In this document: positions 1 through 7,592 of the stretch, in pieces
Position numbering within the stretch: the first letter of the stretch is position 1
Layout: every line of letters begins with the position of its first letter
DNA from: Draconibacterium sp050179035
GTDB taxonomy: Bacteria; Bacteroidota; Bacteroidia; Bacteroidales; Prolixibacteraceae
Length of the DNA: 64,000 nucleotides
Direction of reading: 5' to 3'
Assembly (NCBI GenBank): GCA_050179035.1
Contig: JBFXFM010000016.1
Coordinates: 1-64,000, forward strand
The notes under the pieces: model-generated
What the model saw: the letters and a program-made list of their open reading frames with translations, nothing else
What the model was told of the DNA's origin: nothing
Database searches by the model: none
Program-made: the position numbers and the translations under genes

Positions 1-119
1 ATGAATATTGTTACCGTTTCAACCGAAGCAATATGAAGGATGGCATCTTTGACAACCTTCTACGCAGGATGGTCAAGGCCGATCCGTTACCTTATAAAAT
101 TTATTGCTTAAATGCCTAA
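1..119 (+). mobile_element. 3' end of an IS1595-family (ISXO2-like) transposase gene
   Basis: Reading from base 3, an open frame runs to a TAA at 117-119 and begins EYCYRFNRS, followed by a hydrophobic helix (IFDNLLRRM) and PLPYKIY. From memory of the family, this is the typical C-terminus of the IS1595/ISXO2-like DDE transposases, where E(Y/F)CYRFNR marks the last conserved block. Only about 38 residues are in the window. The frame is closed exactly where Cas9 homology begins (about 121), so this is the right edge of an insertion in cas9. Any terminal inverted repeat must lie within the last transposase codons or a few bases beyond. A contig or window edge here would also fit an assembly break in a multicopy IS. 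Family assignment is by eye. Confidence 0.68.
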
Positions 120-2388
120 TTCATTAGATTTATTGAAGCCAATACCAAAAAACTCATTACGCCAACCCATTGTAGAAAAGATTTTGAACCAAATGGTGAA
201 TGTTGTAAATGCAATAATTGAAAAATATGGTAACCCCGATGAGATTAGGGTAGAACTCGCACGTGAACTTAAACAAAGCAAAGAGGAACGGAACGATGCT
301 GACAAGGCCATGAGTAAACGCCAGCGGGAAAACGATGCTATTACAAAACGACTTGAAGAATTTGGTTTGAGAGCCACAAGAAATAATATCATAAAGTGGC
401 GATTGTACGAGGAGATAGACAATCAGGAAAAGAAGCTAAACGCCATGTGTGTTTATTGTGGGCAACCGATCTCATTAACTGAAGCACTTAGAGGAAATGA
501 TGTGGACATTGAGCACATTATACCAAAATCAAAACTTTTCGACGATTCGCAAAGCAATAAAACCTTGGCCCACCGGCATTGCAATAAGAATAAAAATGAC
601 CTGACTGCTTATGATTTTATGAAGGGAAAGCCAGAAGCAGTCTTTAATGAATATGTAGAACGGGTAAATCTGCTTTATGATAATCATATAATTAGAAAGG
701 CAAAGCGCGATAAACTTTTGATGACTGAAAGCAAAATCCCTGATAATTTTATCGATCGTCAGTTGAGGGAGAGCCAATACATAGCTAAAAAAGCGCGCGA
801 AATATTGCAAACCATCTGTCACGATGTTTGGTCAACAAGTGGAACCGTTACAGCAGAACTTCGCCATTTATGGGGTTGGGACGATGTTACCATGAATCTT
901 CAAATGGCTAAATATCGTGAATTGGGATTGACCCATCAGGTGGAATGGGAAAGCGAACATGGAAAAAACAAGCACGAAAAAGAGGTAATAACCGATTGGA
1001 CAAAACGCGATGATCACCGCCACCATGCTGTTGATGCATTAACCATTGCTTGCACGAAGCAGGGTTTTATTCAACGGTTTAATACATTAAGTGCGGCTAA
1101 AACCCGCGAGGATATGATGTTTGATATAGAACAACGTTCTCACGAATTTAAGGAAAAACGATCTTTATTGGAGAAGTACATCATTAGTGAACAACCACTA
1201 AAGGTTGATGAGGTTGAGAAGGCAGTTTCGAACATTCTCATCTCTTTCAAGTCGGGTAAAAAAGTTGCTGTTTGGGGTACTCGCAAAATAGGAAAACGAG
1301 GAAGCAAAAAGGTTATTCAGAAAAAGATTATCGTACCACGCGGCTCTTTAAGTGAAGAAAGCGTTTATGGTAAGATTAAAAAGCAGGAAGAAAAAGACTA
1401 CAAATACCTTTTTGAAAACCCACAACTGATCTTCAATCCAACTATTAAAGTAAAAGTTGAAGAACGGCTATTGATGTTTGATGGAGATGTAAAAAAGGCC
1501 ATCACTTCATTAAAAAAAGTACCTATTTATCTTGACAACAACAAAACAGTTGTTTTGGAAAAAGCAATTTGCTTGAAAGATGAGTTTGTCATCAAATATT
1601 CGGTCGATATAAACTTTAATAAAGTGGATAAAGTTGTTGATCCAAAAATAAAAGAGATTCTTCAGAATCGGTTGAAAAAATTTGGAGGAAAAGAGAAAGA
1701 GGCGTTTAAGGATGTTCAGCTCGAAGATAAAATGATTATTAAATGGTACGAGGATGAAGGTTTGGAACGGCCAATCAAATCGGTTCGTTGTTTCACAGGC
1801 TTATCTGCTGTTGTTCCGGTAAAGAAAGACGAAAATGGCAATGATATTGGTTTTGTAAAGCCCGGAAATAACCATCACATTGCCATTTATACCGACACAG
1901 AAGAAAATAAACAGCAACATGTATGCACATTTTGGCACGCTGTTGAACGGAAAAAGTATGATATTCCCGTGATTATTAAAAACACCAACGAGGTTTGGGA
2001 CAAGATTCAATCACAACCCGATGGAACATATCCTGATAGCTTTCTGGAAATGCTGCCTCCCCCAAATTTGAACCTTCTGGTAAATATGCAGCAAAATGAG
2101 ATGTTTATACTTGGAACGACTACTGAAGATATAAAGTTGGCAATTGATAAAAGAGATTACAAGATTATTGGTGATAAGTTATATCGGTTGCAAAAAATGT
2201 CAATTAAACCAAGTAGTGGTCAAATAGATATTGTTTTTCGGCATCATTTGGAAACGCAGTTGATTGACGATGAAAACTCCAAAAAGAGTAAGCGTTTTTA
2301 CAATGTCCAAAGCCTTGGGGCATTATTTGCCTTGAATCCATTTAAAGTAAGAATTGACAATTTGGGGAATCTTGTAAAGGAAAAATAA
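112..2388 (+). CDS. cas9: Cas9 (type II-C) C-terminal part, interrupted at its 5' end
   Basis: The 758 residues are the downstream half of a large Bacteroidota Cas9, the crRNA/tracrRNA-guided DNA endonuclease. The RuvC-II strand is IRVELAREL (Glu48). An HNH domain follows with CVYCG, DIEHIIPKS (His135) and HCNKNK (Asn158), keeping the H-to-N spacing of SpCas9 (23 residues). RuvC-III is HHAVDALTI (His305, Asp308). The remaining roughly 430 residues correspond to the wedge/PAM-interacting part. RuvC-I, the bridge helix and the REC lobe are missing; full-length relatives are about 1400-1500 residues. The frame is closed upstream by a stop at 109-111, and the ATG at 112 overlaps the end of an IS1595-type transposase. 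An intact N-terminal part could exist on the other side of the IS, but one continuous Cas9 cannot be made from this locus. No catalytic residue in the visible part is lost, so the disruption looks recent. Confidence 0.93.
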   Translation: MPNSLDLLKPIPKNSLRQPIVEKILNQMVNVVNAIIEKYGNPDEIRVELARELKQSKEERNDADKAMSKRQRENDAITKRLEEFGLRATRNNIIKWRLYEEIDNQEKKLNAMCVYCGQPISLTEALRGNDVDIEHIIPKSKLFDDSQSNKTLAHRHCNKNKNDLTAYDFMKGKPEAVFNEYVERVNLLYDNHIIRKAKRDKLLMTESKIPDNFIDRQLRESQYIAKKAREILQTICHDVWSTSGTVTAELRHLWGWDDVTMNLQMAKYRELGLTHQVEWESEHGKNKHEKEVITDWTKRDDHRHHAVDALTIACTKQGFIQRFNTLSAAKTREDMMFDIEQRSHEFKEKRSLLEKYIISEQPLKVDEVEKAVSNILISFKSGKKVAVWGTRKIGKRGSKKVIQKKIIVPRGSLSEESVYGKIKKQEEKDYKYLFENPQLIFNPTIKVKVEERLLMFDGDVKKAITSLKKVPIYLDNNKTVVLEKAICLKDEFVIKYSVDINFNKVDKVVDPKIKEILQNRLKKFGGKEKEAFKDVQLEDKMIIKWYEDEGLERPIKSVRCFTGLSAVVPVKKDENGNDIGFVKPGNNHHIAIYTDTEENKQQHVCTFWHAVERKKYDIPVIIKNTNEVWDKIQSQPDGTYPDSFLEMLPPPNLNLLVNMQQNEMFILGTTTEDIKLAIDKRDYKIIGDKLYRLQKMSIKPSSGQIDIVFRHHLETQLIDDENSKKSKRFYNVQSLGALFALNPFKVRIDNLGNLVKEK

Positions 2389-2389
2389 A

Positions 2390-2527
2390 ATGTCACTATT
2401 TCATACCGATAACAGCTATCCTATATTTAATCCTACCAACGGGTTTGGCTTGCGGGAACCGGACGGAGCGGGTTCTGTTGTTTTTTATCTTCTTGTTTTT
2501 ATTTCGATAGCTTTTCCAAAGTTTTAA
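2390..2527 (+). CDS. Small ORF after cas9, possible relic of a RAYT N-terminus
   Basis: A 45-codon frame starts one base after the cas9 stop. It ends inside the loop of the palindrome at 2507-2543. Its residues 9-19 (SYPIFNPTNGF) resemble residues 9-19 of the downstream Y1 transposase (SYHIFNHANGF), with 8 of 11 identical. It could therefore be the worn 5' remnant of an earlier transposase copy, or chance. No ribosome-binding site or family match supports expression. Confidence 0.25.
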   Translation: MSLFHTDNSYPIFNPTNGFGLREPDGAGSVVFYLLVFISIAFPKF

Positions 2528-2543
2528 ACTTTGGAAAAGCTAT
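2507..2543. repeat. Perfect 18-bp palindrome upstream of the RAYT gene (REP-like)
   Basis: Arms ATAGCTTTTCCAAAGTTT (2507-2524) and its exact reverse complement (2526-2543) are separated by a single T. It lies 49 bp before the Y1 transposase start. REP-associated transposases bind and cleave hairpins of this sort next to their own gene. The inner 14 bp of each arm recur inside the transposase gene at 2858-2894. I noticed no other copy in the window, but a genome count is needed to call it a REP family. Confidence 0.8.
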
Positions 2544-2592
2544 ACTACTAAAAATAAACTAAAAATTTAAAAACGATAAATCGAAATTTGCG

Positions 2593-3276
2593 ATGGAAAA
2601 ATTACAGCCAGGAATATCGTATCATATTTTCAACCACGCCAACGGATTTGAAAATGTGTTTTGCAACGATGGCAACTTCGGTTTTTTTCTTGATAAATAC
2701 CGGAAGCATATTTCGCCCATCGCCGAAACGTATGCGTATTGCCTGATGCCCAACCATTTTCACCTGGTAGTCAGAATTCGTAAACGCGAAGTAATAGAAG
2801 AAATCATCCGGAATAAATTAAACTCCAACTTTTCCAAACCAGATAATTTTTCCAAACTTAACTTTTCCAAAGTTTCAAACTTTGGAAAAGTTAAAATTAA
2901 ATTCGACAACGACGAGATCGAAAAATTCCTGTCGAAGCAGTTTGCTAACCTGTTTAGTGCTTACACGCAGGCGTTTAATAAGGTAAATCAACGCATGGGG
3001 TCGTTATTTATCAAAAATTTTAAACGTGAGTCGATTTCCAGCAAGGAGCATTTTATCAGAACAGTAATTTATGTTCACCGGAATCCTGTTCATCACGGAT
3101 TTCGTGATGCTTATGAAGACTGGCCGTACAGTTCGTATTACGGTATTCTGAACAATGACGATCTTGGTGTTGAGAATGTAAAAGTACTCGGGGTGTTTGG
3201 TGGCCGTAAGAACTTTATCGATACACATGCCGAATCGTTAAAAACCTTACCTCCCAATCTTTTTGAAGTACCATAA
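2593..3276 (+). CDS. REP-associated tyrosine transposase (Y1/HUH, RAYT)
   Basis: This 227-residue protein belongs to the Y1_Tnp superfamily (the IS200/IS605 TnpA fold), in its single-copy REP-associated branch. The start has YHIFNHANG. The HUH metal motif is PNHFHLVV (His55, His57). The probable nucleophile is Tyr160 in VIYVHRNPV, followed by the SSY stretch typical of RAYTs. Members nick single-stranded hairpins with a 5'-phosphotyrosine link. Residues 77-101 form a low-complexity stretch rich in NFSK. Its DNA is three half-arms plus one inverted arm of the palindrome found upstream. The gene sits between cas9 and cas1 in the same direction, and cas1 starts 12 bp after its stop, so it would be co-transcribed with the adaptation genes. 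It has no IS ends of its own. It may be an immobile passenger or a domesticated gene. Confidence 0.88.
   Translation: MEKLQPGISYHIFNHANGFENVFCNDGNFGFFLDKYRKHISPIAETYAYCLMPNHFHLVVRIRKREVIEEIIRNKLNSNFSKPDNFSKLNFSKVSNFGKVKIKFDNDEIEKFLSKQFANLFSAYTQAFNKVNQRMGSLFIKNFKRESISSKEHFIRTVIYVHRNPVHHGFRDAYEDWPYSSYYGILNNDDLGVENVKVLGVFGGRKNFIDTHAESLKTLPPNLFEVP
2858..2894. repeat. Palindrome inside the RAYT coding sequence
   Basis: Arms TTAACTTTTCCAAAGTTT (2858-2875) and its exact reverse complement (2877-2894) are separated by one C. The inner 14 bp are identical to the upstream palindrome, while the outer four bases differ yet still pair, which is the compensatory pattern expected of a maintained hairpin. 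Half-arm copies precede it at 2827-2840 and 2845-2859. The element codes for residues 89-101 of the transposase without breaking the frame. Confidence 0.82.
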
Positions 3277-3288
3277 AACCAGATAACC

Positions 3289-4206
3289 ATGATTAAAAGA
3301 ACCCTCTTTTTCAGTAACCCCTCTTACCTCAGTAAAAAAGACCAGCAATTGAAAGTGGTTGAACCCGGCACAAATACCGAAAAAGCATCGATACCGCTCG
3401 AAGACATTGCGGTGGTAATTCTTGAACATCCGCAAATTACAATTACCCAGGCTTTGCTGGCCGATTTGGTTGACCGCAACGTTGCTTTTATCAGTTGCGA
3501 CAGCCGGCATCTGCCATCGGGTTTAATGCTTCCGCTGGCTGGCAACAGTGTGCAAACCGAACGGTTCAAATTGCAAATTGAAGCTACCGAACCCTTATTG
3601 AAAAATCTTTGGGCGCAAACAGTAAAGGCAAAAATTGAAAACCAGGCGGCTTTGCTGCAACGCACAGGCAAAGAAAATAAACAACTGCTTGCACTTGTGC
3701 CGCAAATAAAATCGGGCGATCCCGATAATATTGAAGGCCGGGCTGCATCAGTGTATTGGAAGATTCTGTTTCAGGAACACGATTTTACCCGTACACGTTT
3801 TGGTATTGAGCCCAATAGCCAGCTGAACTACTGCTATGCAATTTTACGCGCCATTGTTGCCCGTGCTTTGGTAAGCAGCGGAATGTTGCCAACCCTTGGC
3901 ATTTTTCACCGGAACAAATACAACGCGTATTGTCTGGCCGATGATATTATGGAACCCTACCGTCCGTTTTGCGACGAACTGGTTTATAAAATGTTTTTGG
4001 CAGGTGAAATTGAAGATGAAGACATTAGCCGGGAGCAAAAAATGAAAATGTTGTCCATTGCCACCTGCGATGTTTTAATTGACGGAAATAAAAGTCCGCT
4101 GATGGTTGCCATGAGCCGCACTACCAATTCGTTGTACGAATGTTTCGAAGGCACCCGCCGTAAAATTGTTTATCCAATGTTTTATACACCGGATAAAAAC
4201 CGATAA
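3289..4206 (+). CDS. cas1: CRISPR-associated integrase Cas1 (type II)
   Basis: Cas1 is the metal-dependent integrase that, with Cas2, inserts new spacers at the first repeat. The 305-residue length is normal for type II Cas1. The beta-rich N-terminal domain (residues 1-80) contains the EDIAVVILEHPQITIT segment. The helical catalytic domain carries the three metal ligands: Glu in PDNIEGRAA (about 149), His in LGIFHRNKYN (about 206) and Asp/Glu in LADDIMEPYRP (about 220). No key residue is missing. It follows the Y1 transposase by 12 bp and precedes cas2 by 3 bp (stop 4206, start 4210), so the two adaptation genes are one translational unit. It appears functional even though cas9 is broken upstream. 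Confidence 0.97.
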   Translation: MIKRTLFFSNPSYLSKKDQQLKVVEPGTNTEKASIPLEDIAVVILEHPQITITQALLADLVDRNVAFISCDSRHLPSGLMLPLAGNSVQTERFKLQIEATEPLLKNLWAQTVKAKIENQAALLQRTGKENKQLLALVPQIKSGDPDNIEGRAASVYWKILFQEHDFTRTRFGIEPNSQLNYCYAILRAIVARALVSSGMLPTLGIFHRNKYNAYCLADDIMEPYRPFCDELVYKMFLAGEIEDEDISREQKMKMLSIATCDVLIDGNKSPLMVAMSRTTNSLYECFEGTRRKIVYPMFYTPDKNR

Positions 4207-4209
4207 AAT

Positions 4210-4551
4210 ATGTCGTCGTTTGAAGCGCTCAATCAATACCGGATTATGTGGGTACTTGTATTTTTCGACATCCCGGTGGAAACCAAGAAGCAGCGAAAGG
4301 TTGCTGCACACTTCCGCAAAGAACTGGTAAAAGATGGTTTTTCCATGTTCCAGTTTTCGATTTACCTGCGCAATTGCCCGAGTCGTGAAAATGCCGAAGT
4401 ACATGTAAAACGGGTAAAAAATATGCTGCCCGAATTCGGGCACGTAGGAATTTTGCAGATAACCGATAAACAATTCGGGATGATGGAACTCTTTTTCAGC
4501 CGAAAACCTGCCGTGCGACCCGAAACAGTGCAGCAACTGGAATTGTTTTAG
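4210..4551 (+). CDS. cas2: CRISPR-associated protein Cas2 (type II)
   Basis: This 113-residue ferredoxin-fold partner of Cas1 forms the central dimer of the integration complex. It has the first-strand motif WVLVFFDIPVET with the conserved Asp, then KRVKNMLPEFGHVGILQITDKQ. Its length and motif match type II Cas2. It starts 4 bases after cas1 ends. Downstream lies a bidirectional hairpin terminator and then the array, so it is the last protein gene of the cas operon. Confidence 0.96.
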   Translation: MSSFEALNQYRIMWVLVFFDIPVETKKQRKVAAHFRKELVKDGFSMFQFSIYLRNCPSRENAEVHVKRVKNMLPEFGHVGILQITDKQFGMMELFFSRKPAVRPETVQQLELF

Positions 4552-4577
4552 AATCCGTTTTTTTGACGGATTAAACT

Positions 4578-4608
4578 AAAAAAGCAGGACTTTACTCCTG
4601 CTTCTTTT
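4578..4608. terminator. Bidirectional terminator between cas2 and the CRISPR array
   Basis: An 8-bp perfect stem (AAGCAGGA at 4582-4589, TCCTGCTT at 4596-4603) with a 6-nt loop is flanked by six A on the left and a T-rich tail on the right. In the minus direction it gives a textbook intrinsic terminator with a six-U run, which would end the predicted tracrRNA. In the plus direction the tail is weaker (CTTTT) and would end the cas operon. A second 7-bp stem (4552-4558 with 4566-4572) lies directly after the cas2 stop, without a following U-tract. Confidence 0.8.
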
Positions 4609-4660
4609 AATTCTGACAACCTTTTGAATTCATTGAAATTTAGTGATTTATACAGCACAC
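4578..4660 (-). ncRNA. Predicted tracrRNA
   Basis: On the minus strand, 4640-4620 reads AATTTCAATGAATTCAAAAG plus G. Read in that direction it matches the repeat's own AATTTGAAAGCAATTCACAA segment at about 16 of 21 positions with one gap. It can therefore pair with the 5' part of a minus-strand crRNA repeat (GTTGTGAATTGCTTTCAAAT), first over an 8-of-9 lower stem, then a bulge, then an upper stem. A roughly 37-nt tail follows and ends in the strong terminator with a six-U tract at 4583-4578. Position (between cas2 and the array) and size (about 80-100 nt) fit type II-C tracrRNAs. The start is uncertain: transcription may begin inside the first repeat. This direction agrees with the Bacteroides fragilis type repeat as I remember it. 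RNA-seq would decide. Confidence 0.6.
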
Positions 4661-6485
4661 GTTGTCAATGAACCCGATAAAAATACAATTTGAAAGCAAT
4701 TCACAACTGTTTAACTGTCTCTCCCCTCACAGGTTTGGTTGTCAATGAACCCGATAAAAATACAATTTGAAAGCAATTCACAACAGTGTGGAAGTGATTC
4801 CGGCAAATGCAAGTGTTGTCAATGAACCCGATAAAAATACAATTTGAAAGCAATTCACAACAACTTAAAGCCACTATTCAGGAGCTCGAAAGTTGTCAAT
4901 GAACCCGATAAAAATACAATTTGAAAGCAATTCACAACTGCCATTCGCGTTCCCAATTTATCTTCAGCGTTGTCAATGAACCCGATAAAAATACAATTTG
5001 AAAGCAATTCACAACACCTGACAAGTATAGGCACGAAGCTGACGAGTTGTCAATGAACCCGATAAAAATACAATTTGAAAGCAATTCACAACAATTATCT
5101 GATGACTTTAAATACTGGAAAAGTTGTCAATGAACCCGATAAAAATACAATTTGAAAGCAATTCACAACACAGGACTATTAAAGAAGGCAGGGAAAAGTG
5201 TTGTCAATGAACCCGATAAAAATACAATTTGAAAGCAATTCACAACTCCATCTTTCAAATTCTTTTAAAAAAACAAGTTGTCAATGAACCCGATAAAAAT
5301 ACAATTTGAAAGCAATTCACAACCTGAAGTTTACGAGGGAGAAATTAAACGCAGTTGTCAATGAACCCGATAAAAATACAATTTGAAAGCAATTCACAAC
5401 TGCGGAAAACTTTTTCTGCCTGTGGATTTGTTGTCAATGAACCCGATAAAAATACAATTTGAAAGCAATTCACAACCCAAGTGAAGGATTTTATATACCT
5501 AGAATAGTTGTCAATGAACCCGATAAAAATACAATTTGAAAGCAATTCACAACTTGCGATACCAAACTTTCAAAACGTTGTCAGTTGTCAATGAACCCGA
5601 TAAAAATACAATTTGAAAGCAATTCACAACAAATCATTGAATTCAATATCATCCGGAGCTGTTGTCAATGAACCCGATAAAAATACAATTTGAAAGCAAT
5701 TCACAACAACGCTTCACGTTCATTTTTATTGAATCCTGTTGTCAATGAACCCGATAAAAATACAATTTGAAAGCAATTCACAACACATTGTTAAAGCTGC
5801 AAAAGTTAAAGCAGTTGTCAATGAACCCGATAAAAATACAATTTGAAAGCAATTCACAACGGAAAACGGGGTATTCGCAATAGCGCCAGTGTTGTCAATG
5901 AACCCGATAAAAATACAATTTGAAAGCAATTCACAACCCATTAGAAGAATAATTTTCTTCATTTAAAGTTGTCAATGAACCCGATAAAAATACAATTTGA
6001 AAGCAATTCACAACGGAGCTTAAATTATGGTAAAACATCAAATAGTTGTCAATGAACCCGATAAAAATACAATTTGAAAGCAATTCACAACGCCAGTTTA
6101 TCGTCGTATTCGGCAAAAGCCGTTGTCAATGAACCCGATAAAAATACAATTTGAAAGCAATTCACAACACTTCAGGGAGGCAGGCGCATCGGCTGAAGGT
6201 TGTCAATGAACCCGATAAAAATACAATTTGAAAGCAATTCACAACCATATGCTTTCTTCATAGTTAGGCAAGTCAGTTGTCAATGAACCCGATAAAAATA
6301 CAATTTGAAAGCAATTCACAACTGAATACGATTCCATCTATCCCTGAGCGTAGTTGTCAATGAACCCGATAAAAATACAATTTGAAAGCAATTCACAACC
6401 CCTGACGGGTAAACGGATGCCTGAAAAGGGTTGTCAATGAACCCGATAAAAATACTCCCGAGCATTCGGGATGAAAGCAATTCAC
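4661..6485 (-). CRISPR. Type II-C CRISPR array, 23 intact repeats plus one degenerate
   Basis: The repeat is 47 bp and on the plus strand begins GTTGTCAATGAACCCGATAA and ends TTTGAAAGCAATTCACAAC, with GTTGT/ACAAC as terminal complement. I placed 23 intact copies, starting at 4661, 4738, 4815, 4892, 4969, 5046, 5123, 5200, 5277, 5354, 5430, 5507, 5584, 5661, 5738, 5814, 5891, 5968, 6045, 6122, 6199, 6276 and 6353; they look identical. A broken 24th copy begins at 6430. The 23 spacers are 30 bp, except two of 29 bp (5401-5429 and 5785-5813). The strand is given as minus because the reverse-complement repeat has the Bacteroides II-C form GTTGTGAATTGCTTTCAAAT and matches the predicted tracrRNA. 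All short open frames across the array are artefacts of the repeat. Confidence 0.97.
6430..6485. repeat. Degenerate terminal CRISPR repeat with an inserted hairpin
   Basis: The first 26 bases of the repeat (6430-6455) and the 14-base block TGAAAGCAATTCAC (6472-6485) are preserved. The AATT between them is replaced by TCCCGAGCATTCGGGA (6456-6471), a perfect 6-bp hairpin with a 4-base loop. The final AAC is lost and unrelated sequence follows (TCCGCTGTCGCTCG). A decayed repeat normally marks the old, distal end of an array, so new spacers are probably added at the cas2 side. From 6486 to 6571 there is no gene; a 10-bp imperfect stem (TGTGATTTGAA/TTCAATCACA) lies at about 6509-6533. Confidence 0.85.
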
Positions 6486-6571
6486 TCCGCTGTCGCTCGA
6501 TTCTTATTGTGTGATTTGAAAATTCAATCACATTACGTTTTGTATAAAATGTGGCGAAATCCAACAATCAA

Positions 6572-7471
6572 TCAGTTACTTCCCAGCGTTATCAATAAAA
6601 TCCCGGCCAGAATTCCCAGCAGGTAAATGCCTTTTTGTTTCAGGTTTTTTTCTTTAAAAATCAAGGCTCCGAGTGTGAAGGTGAGCAAAACACTGCTGCG
6701 GCGGAGTGCCGAAATCATCGAAATCATTGCGCCTTCCAAACTTAAAGCGTAGAAATACAAAAAATCGGCAATAACCAGTGTGACGCCAATAGCGACAATG
6801 GTCCAGCGCCAGTTGAACGAGGTGCTGTTTTTACGATTGGGCATCCAAAGAAAAATCAAAACCGGTAACATAATGGCTACCTGATAAAACGAAAACCAGG
6901 CCTGTACCGCAATCCTGTCGATGCGCGAAATGATGAATTTATCGTACAAGCCGCTTACTGCGCCCAATACAGTTGCAATTACAATAAAAAAAATCCACTT
7001 GTTTTTTCTGAATTCGATACCTTCTTTTTTTCCGGCAGTTGAAAACAGGTAGAAAAAAAGGAGTGTAAGCGAAACGCCAATCCACTGCAAAAGATTGAGT
7101 CTTTCACTGAAAATCAGCAAAGCCCCGATTAATGTCCAAAACGGACCGGTGGAGCGGATTGGCGCAAAGATGCTGATGGGCAAATGTTTCATCGCAAAAA
7201 ATGCAAGAATCCAGCTCGAAACCACAATTGCAGCTTTTAGTAAAACCTGCAAATGTTCGGTGAAATTTAGTGAAGGTGCATACAACCCGATATTTGTAAA
7301 AAATTCAGGATTCAGGTACGACCCAATAACAACCGGCAAAAAAATGACTGTACTTGTAAGTGTGGCAAAAAACAGCACCGGAATTACCGCGTTTCCATTG
7401 AGCGACGATTTTTTAAATATGTCGTAAATGCCCAGAAAAACTGCCGACAGCAAAGCTGCAAATGACCACAT
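6572..7471 (-). CDS. EamA/DMT-family permease
   Basis: This 299-residue integral membrane protein has ten predicted helices arranged as two EamA repeats. Each repeat ends in the family's short motif: IFSERLNLLQWIGV near residue 125 and IFKEKNLKQKGIYLLG near 275. EamA proteins are drug/metabolite exporters of the inner membrane; the substrate cannot be told from sequence. The gene stands alone, convergent with the CRISPR locus. About 120 bp of very AT-rich TTGATTA-like repeated sequence separates it from the upstream TPR gene (7472-7592). Confidence 0.85.
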   Translation of the reverse strand: MWSFAALLSAVFLGIYDIFKKSSLNGNAVIPVLFFATLTSTVIFLPVVIGSYLNPEFFTNIGLYAPSLNFTEHLQVLLKAAIVVSSWILAFFAMKHLPISIFAPIRSTGPFWTLIGALLIFSERLNLLQWIGVSLTLLFFYLFSTAGKKEGIEFRKNKWIFFIVIATVLGAVSGLYDKFIISRIDRIAVQAWFSFYQVAIMLPVLIFLWMPNRKNSTSFNWRWTIVAIGVTLVIADFLYFYALSLEGAMISMISALRRSSVLLTFTLGALIFKEKNLKQKGIYLLGILAGILLITLGSN

Positions 7472-7592
7472 CAGGAGAAATGATTATTGATTAATGATTA
7501 TTGAATGAAGATAAACGATTGATGATTTGCGATTATTGATTGATTCTTAATGATTAATAAATAAACACTAATCAATAATAAATTGAGATTTA

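Noticed and set aside
4552..4572. Hairpin directly after cas2 as the cas terminator
   Set aside because: The 7-bp stem lacks a following T run in the plus direction; the stem at 4582-4603 is the better terminator.
4611..4660. Plus-strand reading of the anti-repeat (crRNA on the plus strand)
   Set aside because: Only TTCATTGA plus a few bases match. The tail would run into the array without a terminator. The palindromic GAATTC explains part of the match.
5345..6567. Open frames on the minus strand through the CRISPR array with repeated CELLSNCIFIGFIDN
   Set aside because: They are translations of the repeat itself; period 77 bp and no start signals.
6430..6570. Plus-strand tracrRNA starting in the degenerate last repeat
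   Set aside because: It keeps 14 bases of anti-repeat and two small hairpins follow, but bases next to the guide do not pair and there is no terminator. The 4578-4660 candidate is better, so this is kept only as an alternative.
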